This document shows positions 41,739-50,068 of a DNA stretch of 64,000 nucleotides, piece after piece; position 1 is the first letter of the stretch; each line of letters begins with the position of its first letter. The DNA lies in the NCBI RefSeq assembly GCF_014192225.1, contig NZ_JACHXS010000005.1, positions 310,001 to 374,000 on the forward strand. Reading direction: 5' to 3'. The notes under the pieces were generated by a model. That model saw only the letters and a list, made by a program, of their open reading frames with translations, was not told the origin of the DNA and searched no databases. This DNA is from Pseudoduganella umbonata. GTDB taxonomy: Bacteria; Pseudomonadota; Gammaproteobacteria; Burkholderiales; Burkholderiaceae_D. A program made the position numbers and the translations under genes.

Positions 41739-42911
41739 TTGTCCCAGTCGCCACCTTCCATCGCACCCGACGACGAACCCGGCTGGAATGTCATCCGCCG
41801 GCAGTACACCCCATCGCCCGATTTCATCAACCTGGAAAACGGCTACTTCGGTGCGCCGGCCATTCCGGTACAGGCGGCATTGCGCCGCTACCAGGAACAG
41901 GTGGACCGCGAGAATTCGTACTTCCTGCGCGTGCGCTTTCCCGAACGGCTGGAACGGGTAATGGCGGCGCTGGCCGCGTTCACCGGGGCGGGCAGGGACG
42001 AGCTTCTGATCACCCGCAACGCGATGGAATCGCTGAACATCCTGATCCAGGGCTACCCGTTCGTGGCGGGCGATGCGGTCCTGCTGGCGCAACATGACTA
42101 CGACAGCCCCATCGACACGTTCGGCATGGTCAGGGAGCGCAAGGGACTGGAACTGGCCGCCGTCGACATCCCGCTCGACCCGGACAGCGACGAGGAGATC
42201 GTGGCGTTGTACGAACGGGCGATCACGCCGCGCACGCGCCTCGTGCTCGTCACCCACGTGGTCCACCGCACCGGCCAGGTCATGCCGGTGGCGAAGATCG
42301 CCGCGATGGCACGCGGGCGCGGGGTCGACGTGATCGCCGATGCGGCGCATTCGCTGGCCCACCTCGACTACAAGGTGCCGGAACTGGGTGTGCAATTCGC
42401 CGCGTTCAACCTGCACAAATGGGTCGGCGCACCGCTCGGCACCGGGCTGCTGTATATCGCCAGGGACCGCATCGCCGACATCGCAGCCCTGTACGGCGAT
42501 GTCGGGCATGCGCCCGGCGACATCGGCAGGCTCGGGCACTTCAGCGCGGTGCCGCCGGCGCCGATCCTGGCGATCGAGGATGCGCTGCGCTTTCACGGGT
42601 CGATCGGCACGCGCAACAAGGAAGAGCGGCTGCGCTACCTGGCCCGCTACTGGATGGAACGCGTGCGTGACGTACCGGGCGTCCGGCTGTACACGCCGCG
42701 CGATCCGCGGCGCCACGGCGCGCTGGCGTCGTTCGGCATCGCCGGCATCGCGGCGCGCGAAGTGGCGCAACGGCTGATGGACGACTACCGCATCTTCACC
42801 GTGGTGCGCGGCATCGGCGCCGAAGAATGCGTGCGCGTGACGCCGCACCTCTACACGTCGCTGGACGATCTCGATGCGCTGGTCGTGGCGATCCGCGCGC
42901 TGGCGGGCTAG
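41739..42911 (+). CDS. Class V aminotransferase (isopenicillin-N epimerase-like)
   Basis: A 390-residue PLP enzyme. It has FINLENGYFGAPAIPVQ at the N-terminus, TRNAMESLN for phosphate binding, VIADAAHSLAHLD with Asp201 and the Schiff-base Lys227 in FNLHKWVGAPLG. Relatives annotated as CefD-like epimerases, cysteine desulfurase-like or kynureninase-like share this pattern; the substrate is unclear. The start chosen is TTG at 41739, because AGGAG (41727-41731) sits seven bases upstream. An earlier GTG at 41706 would begin inside the region just after the operator and has no ribosome site. It converges on the XRE-cupin regulator, 4 bases apart, and is probably regulated by it. Confidence 0.88.
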   Translation: MSQSPPSIAPDDEPGWNVIRRQYTPSPDFINLENGYFGAPAIPVQAALRRYQEQVDRENSYFLRVRFPERLERVMAALAAFTGAGRDELLITRNAMESLNILIQGYPFVAGDAVLLAQHDYDSPIDTFGMVRERKGLELAAVDIPLDPDSDEEIVALYERAITPRTRLVLVTHVVHRTGQVMPVAKIAAMARGRGVDVIADAAHSLAHLDYKVPELGVQFAAFNLHKWVGAPLGTGLLYIARDRIADIAALYGDVGHAPGDIGRLGHFSAVPPAPILAIEDALRFHGSIGTRNKEERLRYLARYWMERVRDVPGVRLYTPRDPRRHGALASFGIAGIAAREVAQRLMDDYRIFTVVRGIGAEECVRVTPHLYTSLDDLDALVVAIRALAG

Positions 42912-42915
42912 TGCC

Positions 42916-43500
42916 TCACTGGCGTTCCACCACGGTGCGGGGAACGACGGGCGCCTGCATGACCTGGGCGATCAGGTAGCGCGCCGCGACGGCGCCGGGA
43001 TTGTGATAGGTGCTCGGTTCGTCGAGGCGCATGAGAAGGCAGTCGCCGGCGGCCAGGTTCCAGCAGGTGTCGCCGACGGTGATTTCCATCTGTCCTTCGA
43101 TCATCCACAGTTGCCGGTCGATGTCCTGGGACGAGGTTTCATAGGCGACCCGCGCACCCGCCGGAAAAGTGATTTCGACCATCTGGATCAGCGAAGGCAC
43201 CGTGGGCGACAGCGTGCGGCGTACATAACCCGAACCCGGGTCGGTCCACACGGGCTGCTCATCGGCCCGCGCGACGGGCGAAGTGGCATCGACCGGCCTT
43301 TCGAACAGCGAAGCCACCGGCACGCCGAGGGCGGCGGCCAGCTTGTCGAGCACGGTCGCGGTGGCGCTGCTTTCGCCGCGTTCGATCAGCGAGATGTTCG
43401 ACCGGCTCACGCCGCTGTGTTCGGCCAGCACCGCGAGGGTCATGCCGCGGGCGTTGCGCAGTTCGCGCAGGCGCTGGGCGATGATGTGATTGATATCCAT
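42916..43500 (-). CDS. XRE-family regulator with cupin domain
   Basis: A 194-residue regulator. The N-terminal HTH_3 domain (about 8-63) reads LRELRNARGMTLAVLAEHSG, followed by VSRSNISLIERGESSATATV. The C-terminal cupin (about 110-185) has PAGARVAYETSSQ and GQMEITVGDTCWNLAAGDCLLM. This SutR/PuuR-like arrangement senses small metabolites via the cupin. It lies back to back with the class V aminotransferase. A TGTATACT element overlapping its own promoter region (43509-43516) matches the arms of the operator before the aminotransferase, consistent with autoregulation and control of the neighbour. Confidence 0.9.
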   Translation of the reverse strand: MDINHIIAQRLRELRNARGMTLAVLAEHSGVSRSNISLIERGESSATATVLDKLAAALGVPVASLFERPVDATSPVARADEQPVWTDPGSGYVRRTLSPTVPSLIQMVEITFPAGARVAYETSSQDIDRQLWMIEGQMEITVGDTCWNLAAGDCLLMRLDEPSTYHNPGAVAARYLIAQVMQAPVVPRTVVERQ

Positions 43501-43508
43501 GGGGCGCG

Positions 43509-43516
43509 AGTATACA
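43509..43516 (-). promoter_or_regulatory. TGTATACT element before XRE-cupin gene
   Basis: The minus strand reads TGTATACT 9 bases before the ATG at 43500. The same octamer is in the right arm of the 41664-41703 operator. It also contains TATACT, a near-consensus -10 sequence, but it is too close to the ATG for an ordinary leader, so an operator role or a leaderless transcript is suggested. Confidence 0.5.
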
Positions 43517-43593
43517 GCTCACCGCCCAGCCGCACCGCCCAACCGCGCCGCCGCGGACCCGCTTCCGTGCCGGCTTGCCGCTAGAATATCGCC

Positions 43594-43890
43594 ATGCCCC
43601 GCAAAACTCCGATCTTTCCCGGCCCCCGCACCGCCCGCGGCGCCGTGCTGGCCGTGCTGCTGTCCAACACCGACCAGGCCGGCGCCGAACCGCTGCGCGG
43701 GCGCGTCACGCTCGCCGCGATCGTGCGCGCGCTGAAGCGCAAATACCACTGGCCGATCGACACGACGAGCTTTCCGTCCAACGCCGCCGACGGCCGCGCC
43801 ACGTGGGCCACGGTCTACAGCCTGCCGCCCGAGGTCATCGAGGCCGCGCTCGACGACAAGGGGCGGGACTGGCTGAAGGCGGCGTCGTAA
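43594..43890 (+). CDS. Hypothetical protein, possible small DNA-binding fold
   Basis: A 98-residue protein starting MPRKTPIFPGPRTARGAVLA. The middle part RVTLAAIVRALKRKYHWPI has the rhythm of a winged-helix recognition region and is followed by short strands (ATWATVYSLPPEVIEAAL), so a HTH-like fold is possible but no family is certain. TAGAAT at 43582-43587 lies so near the ATG that a very short or leaderless mRNA would result. It is monocistronic, convergent with the SDR gene. Confidence 0.6.
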   Translation: MPRKTPIFPGPRTARGAVLAVLLSNTDQAGAEPLRGRVTLAAIVRALKRKYHWPIDTTSFPSNAADGRATWATVYSLPPEVIEAALDDKGRDWLKAAS

Positions 43891-43914
43891 ACCGCCTGCC
43901 CGCGGTGCGGCCGA

Positions 43915-44703
43915 TCAGATCTGGCCCTGGCCGCCATCGACGTACAGTTCGGAGCCGTTGACGAAGCTGGCATCGTCCGACGCCAGGAAGACAACCGCCT
44001 TGGCCACTTCATCCGGCTCGCCGACGCGGCCCAGCGGGATCTGCGTAGTGAGGTAATCCAGCAGGCCTTGCTGCGCCTGCGCATCGGTGCCGGCCAGTTC
44101 CACCAGCCCCGGCGTGCGGATCGGGCCCGGCACGACGGTGTTGATGCGGATGCCGCGCTCCTTCGTATCGAGGATCCAGTTGCGGGCCAGGGCGCGCACG
44201 GCGGCTTTCGACGCAGCGTACACCGAGAATGCGGCGGTACCCATGTTGGCGGCGGTGGAACCCGTGAGGATCACCGATGCCCCTTTCGACAGCAGCGGCA
44301 GTGCTTTCTGCACGGTGAATAGCACGCCCTTGACGTTGCGGTCGAACGTGTCGTGGTACTGCTCTTCGGTGATCTCGCCCAGCGGCAGCATGCCGCCGCC
44401 GCCGGCATTGGCGAACAGCACGTCCAGACGGCCGTAGGCGGCGCCGATGCGCTCGACCAGCGCGTCCAGGTCGGCCAGCCGGGAAGAATCGGCGCGCAGG
44501 CCGATGGCGCCGTGGCCGATCGCATCGACGGCCGCATCGAGTTCGGCCTGGCGGCGGCCGGTAACGATCACTTGCGCGCCTTCGGCGGCAAAGCGCCGTG
44601 CGGTGGCCAGGCCGATGCCGGTGGTCCCTCCGGTTACGAGTGCGATCTTGCCTTGCAGTTTGGCGGCGGCGGTGCTGGCGCTGGTGGTGGTGGTGGTGTT
44701 CAT
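43915..44703 (-). CDS. SDR-family oxidoreductase
   Basis: A 262-residue classical short-chain dehydrogenase. It has TGGTTGIG at 24-31, the NAGG motif (99-102), Ser149 in LTGSTAANMG, Y162-AAS-K166 and the C-terminal GSELYVDGGQGQI ending. A Thr/Ser-rich N-terminal tail (MNTTTTTSASTAAA) precedes the fold. Substrate is unknown. It diverges from the LysR gene at 44796, the usual arrangement for a LysR-controlled dehydrogenase, with an ATAG-AAA-CTAT dyad between them. Confidence 0.9.
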   Translation of the reverse strand: MNTTTTTSASTAAAKLQGKIALVTGGTTGIGLATARRFAAEGAQVIVTGRRQAELDAAVDAIGHGAIGLRADSSRLADLDALVERIGAAYGRLDVLFANAGGGGMLPLGEITEEQYHDTFDRNVKGVLFTVQKALPLLSKGASVILTGSTAANMGTAAFSVYAASKAAVRALARNWILDTKERGIRINTVVPGPIRTPGLVELAGTDAQAQQGLLDYLTTQIPLGRVGEPDEVAKAVVFLASDDASFVNGSELYVDGGQGQI

Positions 44704-44764
44704 GTCCTGCTCCTTGAAGTGTTTGTCGATGGATGCATGGTAGCGACGAAGCCTTCACACTAAA

Positions 44765-44775
44765 ATAGAAACTAT
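44765..44775. promoter_or_regulatory. ATAGAAACTAT dyad between SDR and LysR genes
   Basis: ATAG-AAA-CTAT is a short perfect dyad centred 25 bases upstream of the LysR ATG, preceded by TAAAAT, a candidate -10 box. It fits a LysR binding site controlling the divergent SDR gene at 43915-44703 and its own gene. Confidence 0.4.
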
Positions 44776-44795
44776 CGCAAACCATCATTGCAGGA

Positions 44796-45713
44796 ATGTC
44801 GATGTCGAAGATCCCCGATTTCGAAGGGCTGGCATTGTTTGCCAAGGTTGCCGAGGAACGTTCGTTTGCCGGTGCCGCCCGTGCGCTGGGCGTCTCGGTG
44901 GCTACCGTGTCGCGCGGCGTGGCGCGGCTGGAGGACCGGCTGGGTGCGCGGCTCCTGAACCGCACGTCGCGCCAGCTGGCGCTGACGGAATCCGGTGCAT
45001 CGCTGGCCGAGCGCGCCGCCACGGTGCTGCGGCTGGCCGAGGAAGCGGAAGGCGCGGCGCGCGAGCAGTCGGCGCAGCCGCGCGGGCTGGTACGGCTGGC
45101 GGTACCGATGTCGTTCGGGCTGCGCTGGGTCGCGCCATTGCTGCCGGAGTTCTTCCGCCGCTATCCCGACGTGCAGATCGACCTGCATCTTTCCGACGCC
45201 ACGGTGGACATCGTCGGCAACGGCTTCGATGCGGCGCTGCGCATCGCCGTACTGCCGGATTCGTCGCTGGTGGCGCGCAAGCTGGCACCGGTGGCGCGGC
45301 TGGTCGTCGCCGCGCCGGCCTATCTCGAACGGCACGGGATACCGGCGCATCCGTCCGGGCTGGCTGCCCACGCATGCCTCGGTTACGCCTACCGGGCCCG
45401 CAGCGACACCTGGCAGTTCTTCGACGCGGCCGGCGAAGAAGCCAGCGTGCGGCCGCGTGGGCCGCTGCGGGTGACGAACGCCGATGCGCTGGTGCCTGCC
45501 GTGCTGGCCGGGCTGGCAATCTGCGAGCTGCCCGATTTCATCGCCGCCGAGTACCTGCGCGACGGCCGGCTGGTGCCGATCCTTCCTGGCTGGTCGATGC
45601 CGGTGGGCGGGCTGTACTTCGTCACGCCGTCGGCGCGGGCGCGACCGGCCAAGGTCGAGGTGCTGGGTGCCTTTTTCGCGGAGCACCTGTCGCGGCCGGC
45701 ATGGCGCCTGTGA
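44796..45713 (+). CDS. LysR-family transcriptional regulator
   Basis: A 305-residue LysR regulator of the CrgA/DsdC-like subgroup that works on nearby oxidoreductases. The HTH is FEGLALFAKVAEERSFAGAA followed by LGVSVATVSRGVARLEDRLG, and the effector domain begins with GLVRLAVPMSFGLRWVAPLLPEFF, typical of this subgroup. A second Met at 44802 is an alternative start. It is divergent from an SDR gene (43915-44703), its probable target. Confidence 0.9.
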   Translation: MSMSKIPDFEGLALFAKVAEERSFAGAARALGVSVATVSRGVARLEDRLGARLLNRTSRQLALTESGASLAERAATVLRLAEEAEGAAREQSAQPRGLVRLAVPMSFGLRWVAPLLPEFFRRYPDVQIDLHLSDATVDIVGNGFDAALRIAVLPDSSLVARKLAPVARLVVAAPAYLERHGIPAHPSGLAAHACLGYAYRARSDTWQFFDAAGEEASVRPRGPLRVTNADALVPAVLAGLAICELPDFIAAEYLRDGRLVPILPGWSMPVGGLYFVTPSARARPAKVEVLGAFFAEHLSRPAWRL

Positions 45714-45790
45714 TGACCTGTTACCGAACTTGTTATCAGGATAAGTTTGTGACAGCATTGGCCCCATCACGATAGCCCGATGGAGGAACG

Positions 45791-46462
45791 ATGACCCCGC
45801 ACCGGTTGGCTTATGCAGCAGCGATCTTCCTGGCAGCTTCCGCGCAAGCCCAGATCGTGGAACAGCCATCCTCCACGTACACCGGACCCGGGCAATCGGC
45901 CACGCAGGCACTGTTCGACAAGGCCTATCGGCCCTATCCGCGCGCCTACGGCGGCAACGAAGCGGCAAGTCCCAACGACAAGGCATTCGCGGGGCTGTTC
46001 AAGCGGGATCCGCGCCTGGTCGGCGGCTATGAACTGTTCCCGAACCTGGCCATCGAGGCGGGTTATGTCTACCTGCTGGACCGCGGCTTCCACCCCATCG
46101 AACCGGGGCCCGACGAAGCGCCGGGCGGCCTGAACACCAATAACTTCAGCAGCCACCTGGCCGTCAAGTACACGCTGCCGCTGACCGACAGGCTGAGCGC
46201 CTTCGGCAAGGTCGGCATTGCCCACAGCGTCAGGACGCGGACCGGCCATCAGATGGCGCTGGATGCCGGCTATGACGGCGCCACGCCAGTGCGCAGGCAG
46301 GAGACCGACCGGGGCCGCTACCTCGGCGCAGGGGCACAGTACAAGCTGAGCGAGAAGGCGTCGATCGACGCGCAATACGGCAGGCACGGCGACGCGGCCA
46401 GCACGTTTGGCAAGGCCACCAACGCCACCGGCGCAAGGGCCAACCTGAAGATCGGTTTCTGA
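45791..46462 (+). CDS. OmpA/OprF-like small outer-membrane beta-barrel
   Basis: A 223-residue exported protein. The signal peptide (1-21) is MTPHRLAYAAAIFLAASAQAQ. The rest alternates polar and apolar residues with aromatic girdles (VGGYELFPNLAIEAGYVYLLD, HLAVKYTLPLTDRLSAFGKVGIA, RYLGAGAQYKLSEKASIDAQYG) and ends ARANLKIGF, with the C-terminal Phe expected by BAM. The OmpA_membrane-like 8-strand barrel is likely. GATGGAGG precedes the start. It converges on the histidine kinase gene with 10 bases between, suggesting local rather than operon function. Confidence 0.82.
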   Translation: MTPHRLAYAAAIFLAASAQAQIVEQPSSTYTGPGQSATQALFDKAYRPYPRAYGGNEAASPNDKAFAGLFKRDPRLVGGYELFPNLAIEAGYVYLLDRGFHPIEPGPDEAPGGLNTNNFSSHLAVKYTLPLTDRLSAFGKVGIAHSVRTRTGHQMALDAGYDGATPVRRQETDRGRYLGAGAQYKLSEKASIDAQYGRHGDAASTFGKATNATGARANLKIGF

Positions 46463-46472
46463 GCGCGCTGCT

Positions 46473-47729
46473 TCAGCGCACGCGCGGCGGCAGGACGGGC
46501 ACGGCAGATACAGCAGGCACGATCTCCACACGGTAGCTTGCGGCGCCGGCGTGGAAGCCGATCCGCCACCCCATCGCCGCGGCGATCCGCGCCAGCAGGT
46601 TCTGGCCATGCTGGAAACCCTGCATCGCGGCCGCGCGGCCCGGGTCGACCGCATTGGTCATGCCCAGCACTCCGCCGTGCCACGCTACCCGCAGGCCGGG
46701 CGCACCGTGGAAGCGGGCATTGCCCAGGCAGTTATCGATGAGCAGCCTGGCCAGGTGGCGGTTGCCGGTGACTGCCAGCCGGTCGGGCAGGTCGAGCAGC
46801 GGCTCCGCGCCTTGCCAGGCGCCGTCGTCCATCAGCCGCAGCAGGCTTTCCTCGATGGTGCCGCGCAGGTCGAACGTCTCTTCGACGACGTGTTCCGCAC
46901 GCGCCAGGGCGAACAGCACGTCGACGGTGTGGCGGATCTCGGCGAGGCTGGCCTGCAGCTGCGCCACCTCCTGTCCTGCGAGAGGGCGCGCGGATGCCTG
47001 GCCCAGCACGTTGTTCATCACCGTCAGCGGCGTGCGCAATTCATGGCTGACGTCGCGCGTAAACGCGTGCTCGCGGCCCAGGGCCGCATGCAGTCCGGCG
47101 ATCGTGGTGCCCAGCTTTTCCGCCAGGTAGCCGATTTCGTCCCGGCGCTGCCGGGCGCTGAAGCTGGCCGCGCCGTCCGGCGTCACGGCGCGCACTTCCT
47201 GCGCCAGCACCAGCAGCGGCGAGACGAGCCGCCGGGCCAGCAGCCAGGCCAGCAGCAGCGCCAGCGCCACCAGCCCGAGGGCGACGCCGAGCAGCACGCC
47301 GCCGACTTCCCCGATCAGCGACGCCACCACCAGCAGCGGGCCGACATCGGCCAGCAGGTAGATGCGCTGCGTGCCACGGGTGCCAGCTTTTCCTTCGGCG
47401 TGCAGGTCGAGCGCGCGCACGTGGTAGTGCCGGCCCGGGCCCGCGAACACTTCGGCGCGCGCCTTGCCGGCGGCCTGCGCGCGCACGGCCGGCGGCAGCG
47501 TCTCGAAACGGCGATGGACGCTGATGAGATCCAGGCCCGGCGTCTTCACTTCGCCGTGCGCGTGGAAATGCGCCGCGATGGCGGCGGCCTCGCGTTGCAG
47601 CAGCCGGTCGATCAGCATGTCTTCCGTCACATACGCGATGACCAGCGCCAGCCCTGTATAGCCAACGCAGATCAGCACCGCGAAGCCGGCCAGTGCGGCG
47701 AACAGGCCGTGCCGGATCGACTTAAACAT
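46473..47729 (-). CDS. Sensor histidine kinase with atypical ATP-binding region
   Basis: A 418-residue membrane kinase. TM1 is at about 8-33, a periplasmic domain at 34-125, TM2 at about 128-165, a HAMP-like linker, then DHp with FTRDVSHELRTPLTVMNN (His229). The ATPase part keeps the N-box LLIDNCLGNARFHG, but the expected DxGxG G1 box is replaced by GVLGMTNAVDPGRAA and the G2 loop by QHGQNLLARIAAAMG. This shortened lid resembles a subfamily of kinases with reduced or specialised ATP binding, so activity is uncertain. It overlaps the response regulator gene by 8 bases, forming a pair transcribed from 48426. A GTG at 47741 is an alternative start. Confidence 0.85.
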   Translation of the reverse strand: MFKSIRHGLFAALAGFAVLICVGYTGLALVIAYVTEDMLIDRLLQREAAAIAAHFHAHGEVKTPGLDLISVHRRFETLPPAVRAQAAGKARAEVFAGPGRHYHVRALDLHAEGKAGTRGTQRIYLLADVGPLLVVASLIGEVGGVLLGVALGLVALALLLAWLLARRLVSPLLVLAQEVRAVTPDGAASFSARQRRDEIGYLAEKLGTTIAGLHAALGREHAFTRDVSHELRTPLTVMNNVLGQASARPLAGQEVAQLQASLAEIRHTVDVLFALARAEHVVEETFDLRGTIEESLLRLMDDGAWQGAEPLLDLPDRLAVTGNRHLARLLIDNCLGNARFHGAPGLRVAWHGGVLGMTNAVDPGRAAAMQGFQHGQNLLARIAAAMGWRIGFHAGAASYRVEIVPAVSAVPVLPPRVR

Positions 47730-48426
47730 CGCCCGCCGCACCGGCCTGCAGCCGGTAGCCCAGCTGCGGGATGGTCACGATCGCGTGCGGCGCGCCGGCC
47801 AGCTCCAGTTGCCGCCGCAGCGCATAGATGTGCGATTTGAGGGCGTCGCTGTCCGGCGGGTTGGCGCCCCACAGCTCGTGCATCAGCGCCGACCGTGCGA
47901 CGGCGCGCGGGTGGGCGGTGCACAGCATCAGCAGGATCCTGAAACCGGCCTGCGTCAGCGCGACCGGTGCGCCGTTGCAAAGCGCGCGCCGCTCCGCTGG
48001 CAGCAGCGTCAGCGGGCCCACGTGCAGTTCCCGGTCGGCATGCAGCTGTCCGCGCCGGGCCAGCGCTTCGCAGCGCAGTGCCAGCTCGCGCAGGTCGAAC
48101 GGCTTGGTCAGGTAGTCGTCGGCACCGCCATGGAAGCCGCGTGCCTTGTCCTCGAACGCGTCGCGGGCGGTCAGCATCAGCACCGGCACGTTGCGCGGCG
48201 CCTGCGCCTTGATCGCGCGGCACACTTCGATGCCGTCGATGTCGGGCAGGTTCAGGTCGAGCAGGATCACGTCGTAGGGTTCGCGCATGGCCAGATCGAT
48301 GGCCAGCGCGCCGGTGGCGGCATGGTCGGTCTGCCATCGAAGGCCATCGAGGAAGTCGACGATCTGGCGGGCGATCGCCGGGTGATCCTCGACGACGAGG
48401 ATGCTCAGGGAACTGCGGTTCGTCAT
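47722..48426 (-). CDS. OmpR-family response regulator
   Basis: A 234-residue regulator. The receiver (about 8-120) has VVEDHPAIAR (acidic pair E13, D14), phospho-acceptor Asp57 in ILLDLNLPD, Thr86 in MLTARD and Lys108 in LTKPFDL. The C-terminal winged helix (about 135-230) includes VALTQAGFRILLMLCTAHPRAVARS and HIYALRRQLELAG. It is translated just before the kinase gene with overlap. Target genes are unknown; the divergent or adjacent outer-membrane protein gene at 45791 is a local candidate. Confidence 0.9.
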   Translation of the reverse strand: MTNRSSLSILVVEDHPAIARQIVDFLDGLRWQTDHAATGALAIDLAMREPYDVILLDLNLPDIDGIEVCRAIKAQAPRNVPVLMLTARDAFEDKARGFHGGADDYLTKPFDLRELALRCEALARRGQLHADRELHVGPLTLLPAERRALCNGAPVALTQAGFRILLMLCTAHPRAVARSALMHELWGANPPDSDALKSHIYALRRQLELAGAPHAIVTIPQLGYRLQAGAAGDV

Positions 48427-48469
48427 GCTGGCGGGCGGCTGTGGGTGCCCGCCAGTATAGCGGCACCGG

Positions 48470-48874
48470 TCAGTCTTCCCGGCGGCCGGCGGCCTCGCGA
48501 TCGCGCTCGTAGCGTTTCGCCAGCGGGAAGGCCGGCAGCCACGGCTCGCGGCGGATCGTCCACAGTTCGTACGTGGGAGCGAACTGGCCGGGCGCATCCA
48601 GCGCGCCGAGGTTTACCTCGATTTCATCGGCGCTGCGCGAAAACACCGAGGCGCCGCAGCGCGGGCAGAAGAACCTGCCGGCGTAGTCGCGCGTCTCGCC
48701 TTCGATCGTTACCGCATCCTGCGGAAAGATGGCCGACGCGTGGAACAGCGCGCCATGGTGCTTGCGGCAGTCCAGGCAGTGGCAGATGCCCACCCGGTAC
48801 GGGGTGCCGTTCGCCACGATGCGCACGCCGCCGCACAGGCAGCCGCCGCTCACCTTATCCACGACCTGGTCCAT
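48470..48874 (-). CDS. GFA-family zinc protein
   Basis: A 134-residue member of the GFA family (glutathione-dependent formaldehyde-activating-like; also CENP-V-like). Zinc ligands are visible in GGCLCGGVR, GICHCLDCRKHHGA and FFCPRCGASVFSR, giving the usual set of seven Cys. The short size is normal. Most family members have no known activity and proven formaldehyde activation is rare, so no function is assigned. It follows the SDR gene by 7 bases on the same strand and is likely co-transcribed with it. Confidence 0.88.
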   Translation of the reverse strand: MDQVVDKVSGGCLCGGVRIVANGTPYRVGICHCLDCRKHHGALFHASAIFPQDAVTIEGETRDYAGRFFCPRCGASVFSRSADEIEVNLGALDAPGQFAPTYELWTIRREPWLPAFPLAKRYERDREAAGRRED

Positions 48875-48881
48875 GGTCCGC

Positions 48882-49841
48882 TTACCGGCGGCTCAGCAGG
48901 CGCGCGGCGATCGCCACGCCGACCACGGCCGCGCCCACCGCCAGTGCCGTGTTGCGCTGCCCGCCGGCGCGGCGCTGGCCGCCGTGGATACCGCTGGCGG
49001 CAACGGGTGGCGTGTACATGGTGCCGGTGGTGTCCCGCACGGGCTCGGCGCGCTTCGACCACTTCTTCATGAAGCGGTTCATCAGCATGGCGGCAAGAGG
49101 GTTGGCGAACTGGCCCAGTTTCAGCACGGTCTCCGGCATGCCGATCACCGTCGTCGCACGCGGATGCCGTGCCAGTTTCACCACGGCGTCGGCCACTTTT
49201 TCGGGTGCCAGCGCGCCGGGCGGATACGTCAGCCGGGCACCCGTGTAGTTCCCGGCGTGGTAAATCGCCGGGGTATCGACGAACGTCGGATACACGTCGC
49301 AGATGTGGATGCGCGGGTGGTCGTGCATTTCGCCGCGCAGCGCCGCGCTGAACCCGCGCAGGCCGAACTTGCTGGCGGCATAGGCTGCCGCGTAGGGCGA
49401 CGTCATGTAGCCGCCCAGCGAGATCATGTTCACCCAGATGCCATGGCCCTGGGCCACGAAGACCGGCAGCACGGCGTGCGCCTCGTTCATGTGGCTGACG
49501 AGGTTCGTTTCGACCACGTGGCGGTGATCGGTCATCGGCACGTCGAGATACCTGCCGACGACGCCGATGCCGACATCGCTGAACCACAGGTCGATGCCGC
49601 CCAGCGTATCGCGCGCATCGGCCGCGAATGCCGCGACCGCGGCGGCATCGGTGACATCGACCAACTGCACCTGCGCCTGGCCGCCCGCCTGCCGGCAGCG
49701 GCCGGCGATATCTTCCAGTCCCTCCCTGCCGCGGGCGCCGAGCACCAGGTGCGCGCCCTGCCTGGCGAACGCGATTGCCGTGGCGGCGCCGATACCGCTC
49801 GATGCGCCCGTGATGACGACCCGTAAAGTGTCCTGCTTCAT
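48882..49841 (-). CDS. SDR-family oxidoreductase with C-terminal membrane anchor
   Basis: A 319-residue short-chain dehydrogenase. It has TGASSGIG at 11-18, an altered NNAG motif (WFSDVGIG, about 86-93), the catalytic Y154-AAS-K158, then a distinct C-terminal part (residues 230-319) ending with a helix TALAVGAAVVGVAIAARLL and RR. The terminal TM helix suggests attachment to the inner membrane. AAGGTGG lies before the ATG at 49841. The gene is the first of a two-gene unit with the GFA gene and is divergent from the siderophore receptor at 50069. Confidence 0.88.
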   Translation of the reverse strand: MKQDTLRVVITGASSGIGAATAIAFARQGAHLVLGARGREGLEDIAGRCRQAGGQAQVQLVDVTDAAAVAAFAADARDTLGGIDLWFSDVGIGVVGRYLDVPMTDHRHVVETNLVSHMNEAHAVLPVFVAQGHGIWVNMISLGGYMTSPYAAAYAASKFGLRGFSAALRGEMHDHPRIHICDVYPTFVDTPAIYHAGNYTGARLTYPPGALAPEKVADAVVKLARHPRATTVIGMPETVLKLGQFANPLAAMLMNRFMKKWSKRAEPVRDTTGTMYTPPVAASGIHGGQRRAGGQRNTALAVGAAVVGVAIAARLLSRR

Positions 49842-50017
49842 GCTGACCACCTTTCTATGGATGCGGAAGCCGTGCAAGTTACCCGATCCGCGATGGGGGC
49901 GGCGCAGCGGTCGCGGCAGGCGGATTGCAGGCTTCCCGGCGGAAAGAGAGGCTTGCGATCGCCGCGCCATCCCCGGAAAGGGGCATCGACAAACTGTCGA
50001 GTTGCAATTTATAATTG

Positions 50018-50044
50018 CGATTGATTCTCATTTGTATTCTCATT
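50018..50044. promoter_or_regulatory. Putative Fur box, tandem ATTCTCATT half-sites
   Basis: ATTCTCATT occurs at 50024-50032 and again at 50036-50044, a 12-base direct spacing, with ATTGATTCTCATT overlapping the first copy. The reverse strand reads AATGAGAAT twice, the classical Fur half-site. It lies 25 bases upstream of the siderophore receptor ATG, so iron repression is expected. Confidence 0.7.
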
Positions 50045-50068
50045 TCCATCCATCTCCAGGAGTTGTCA

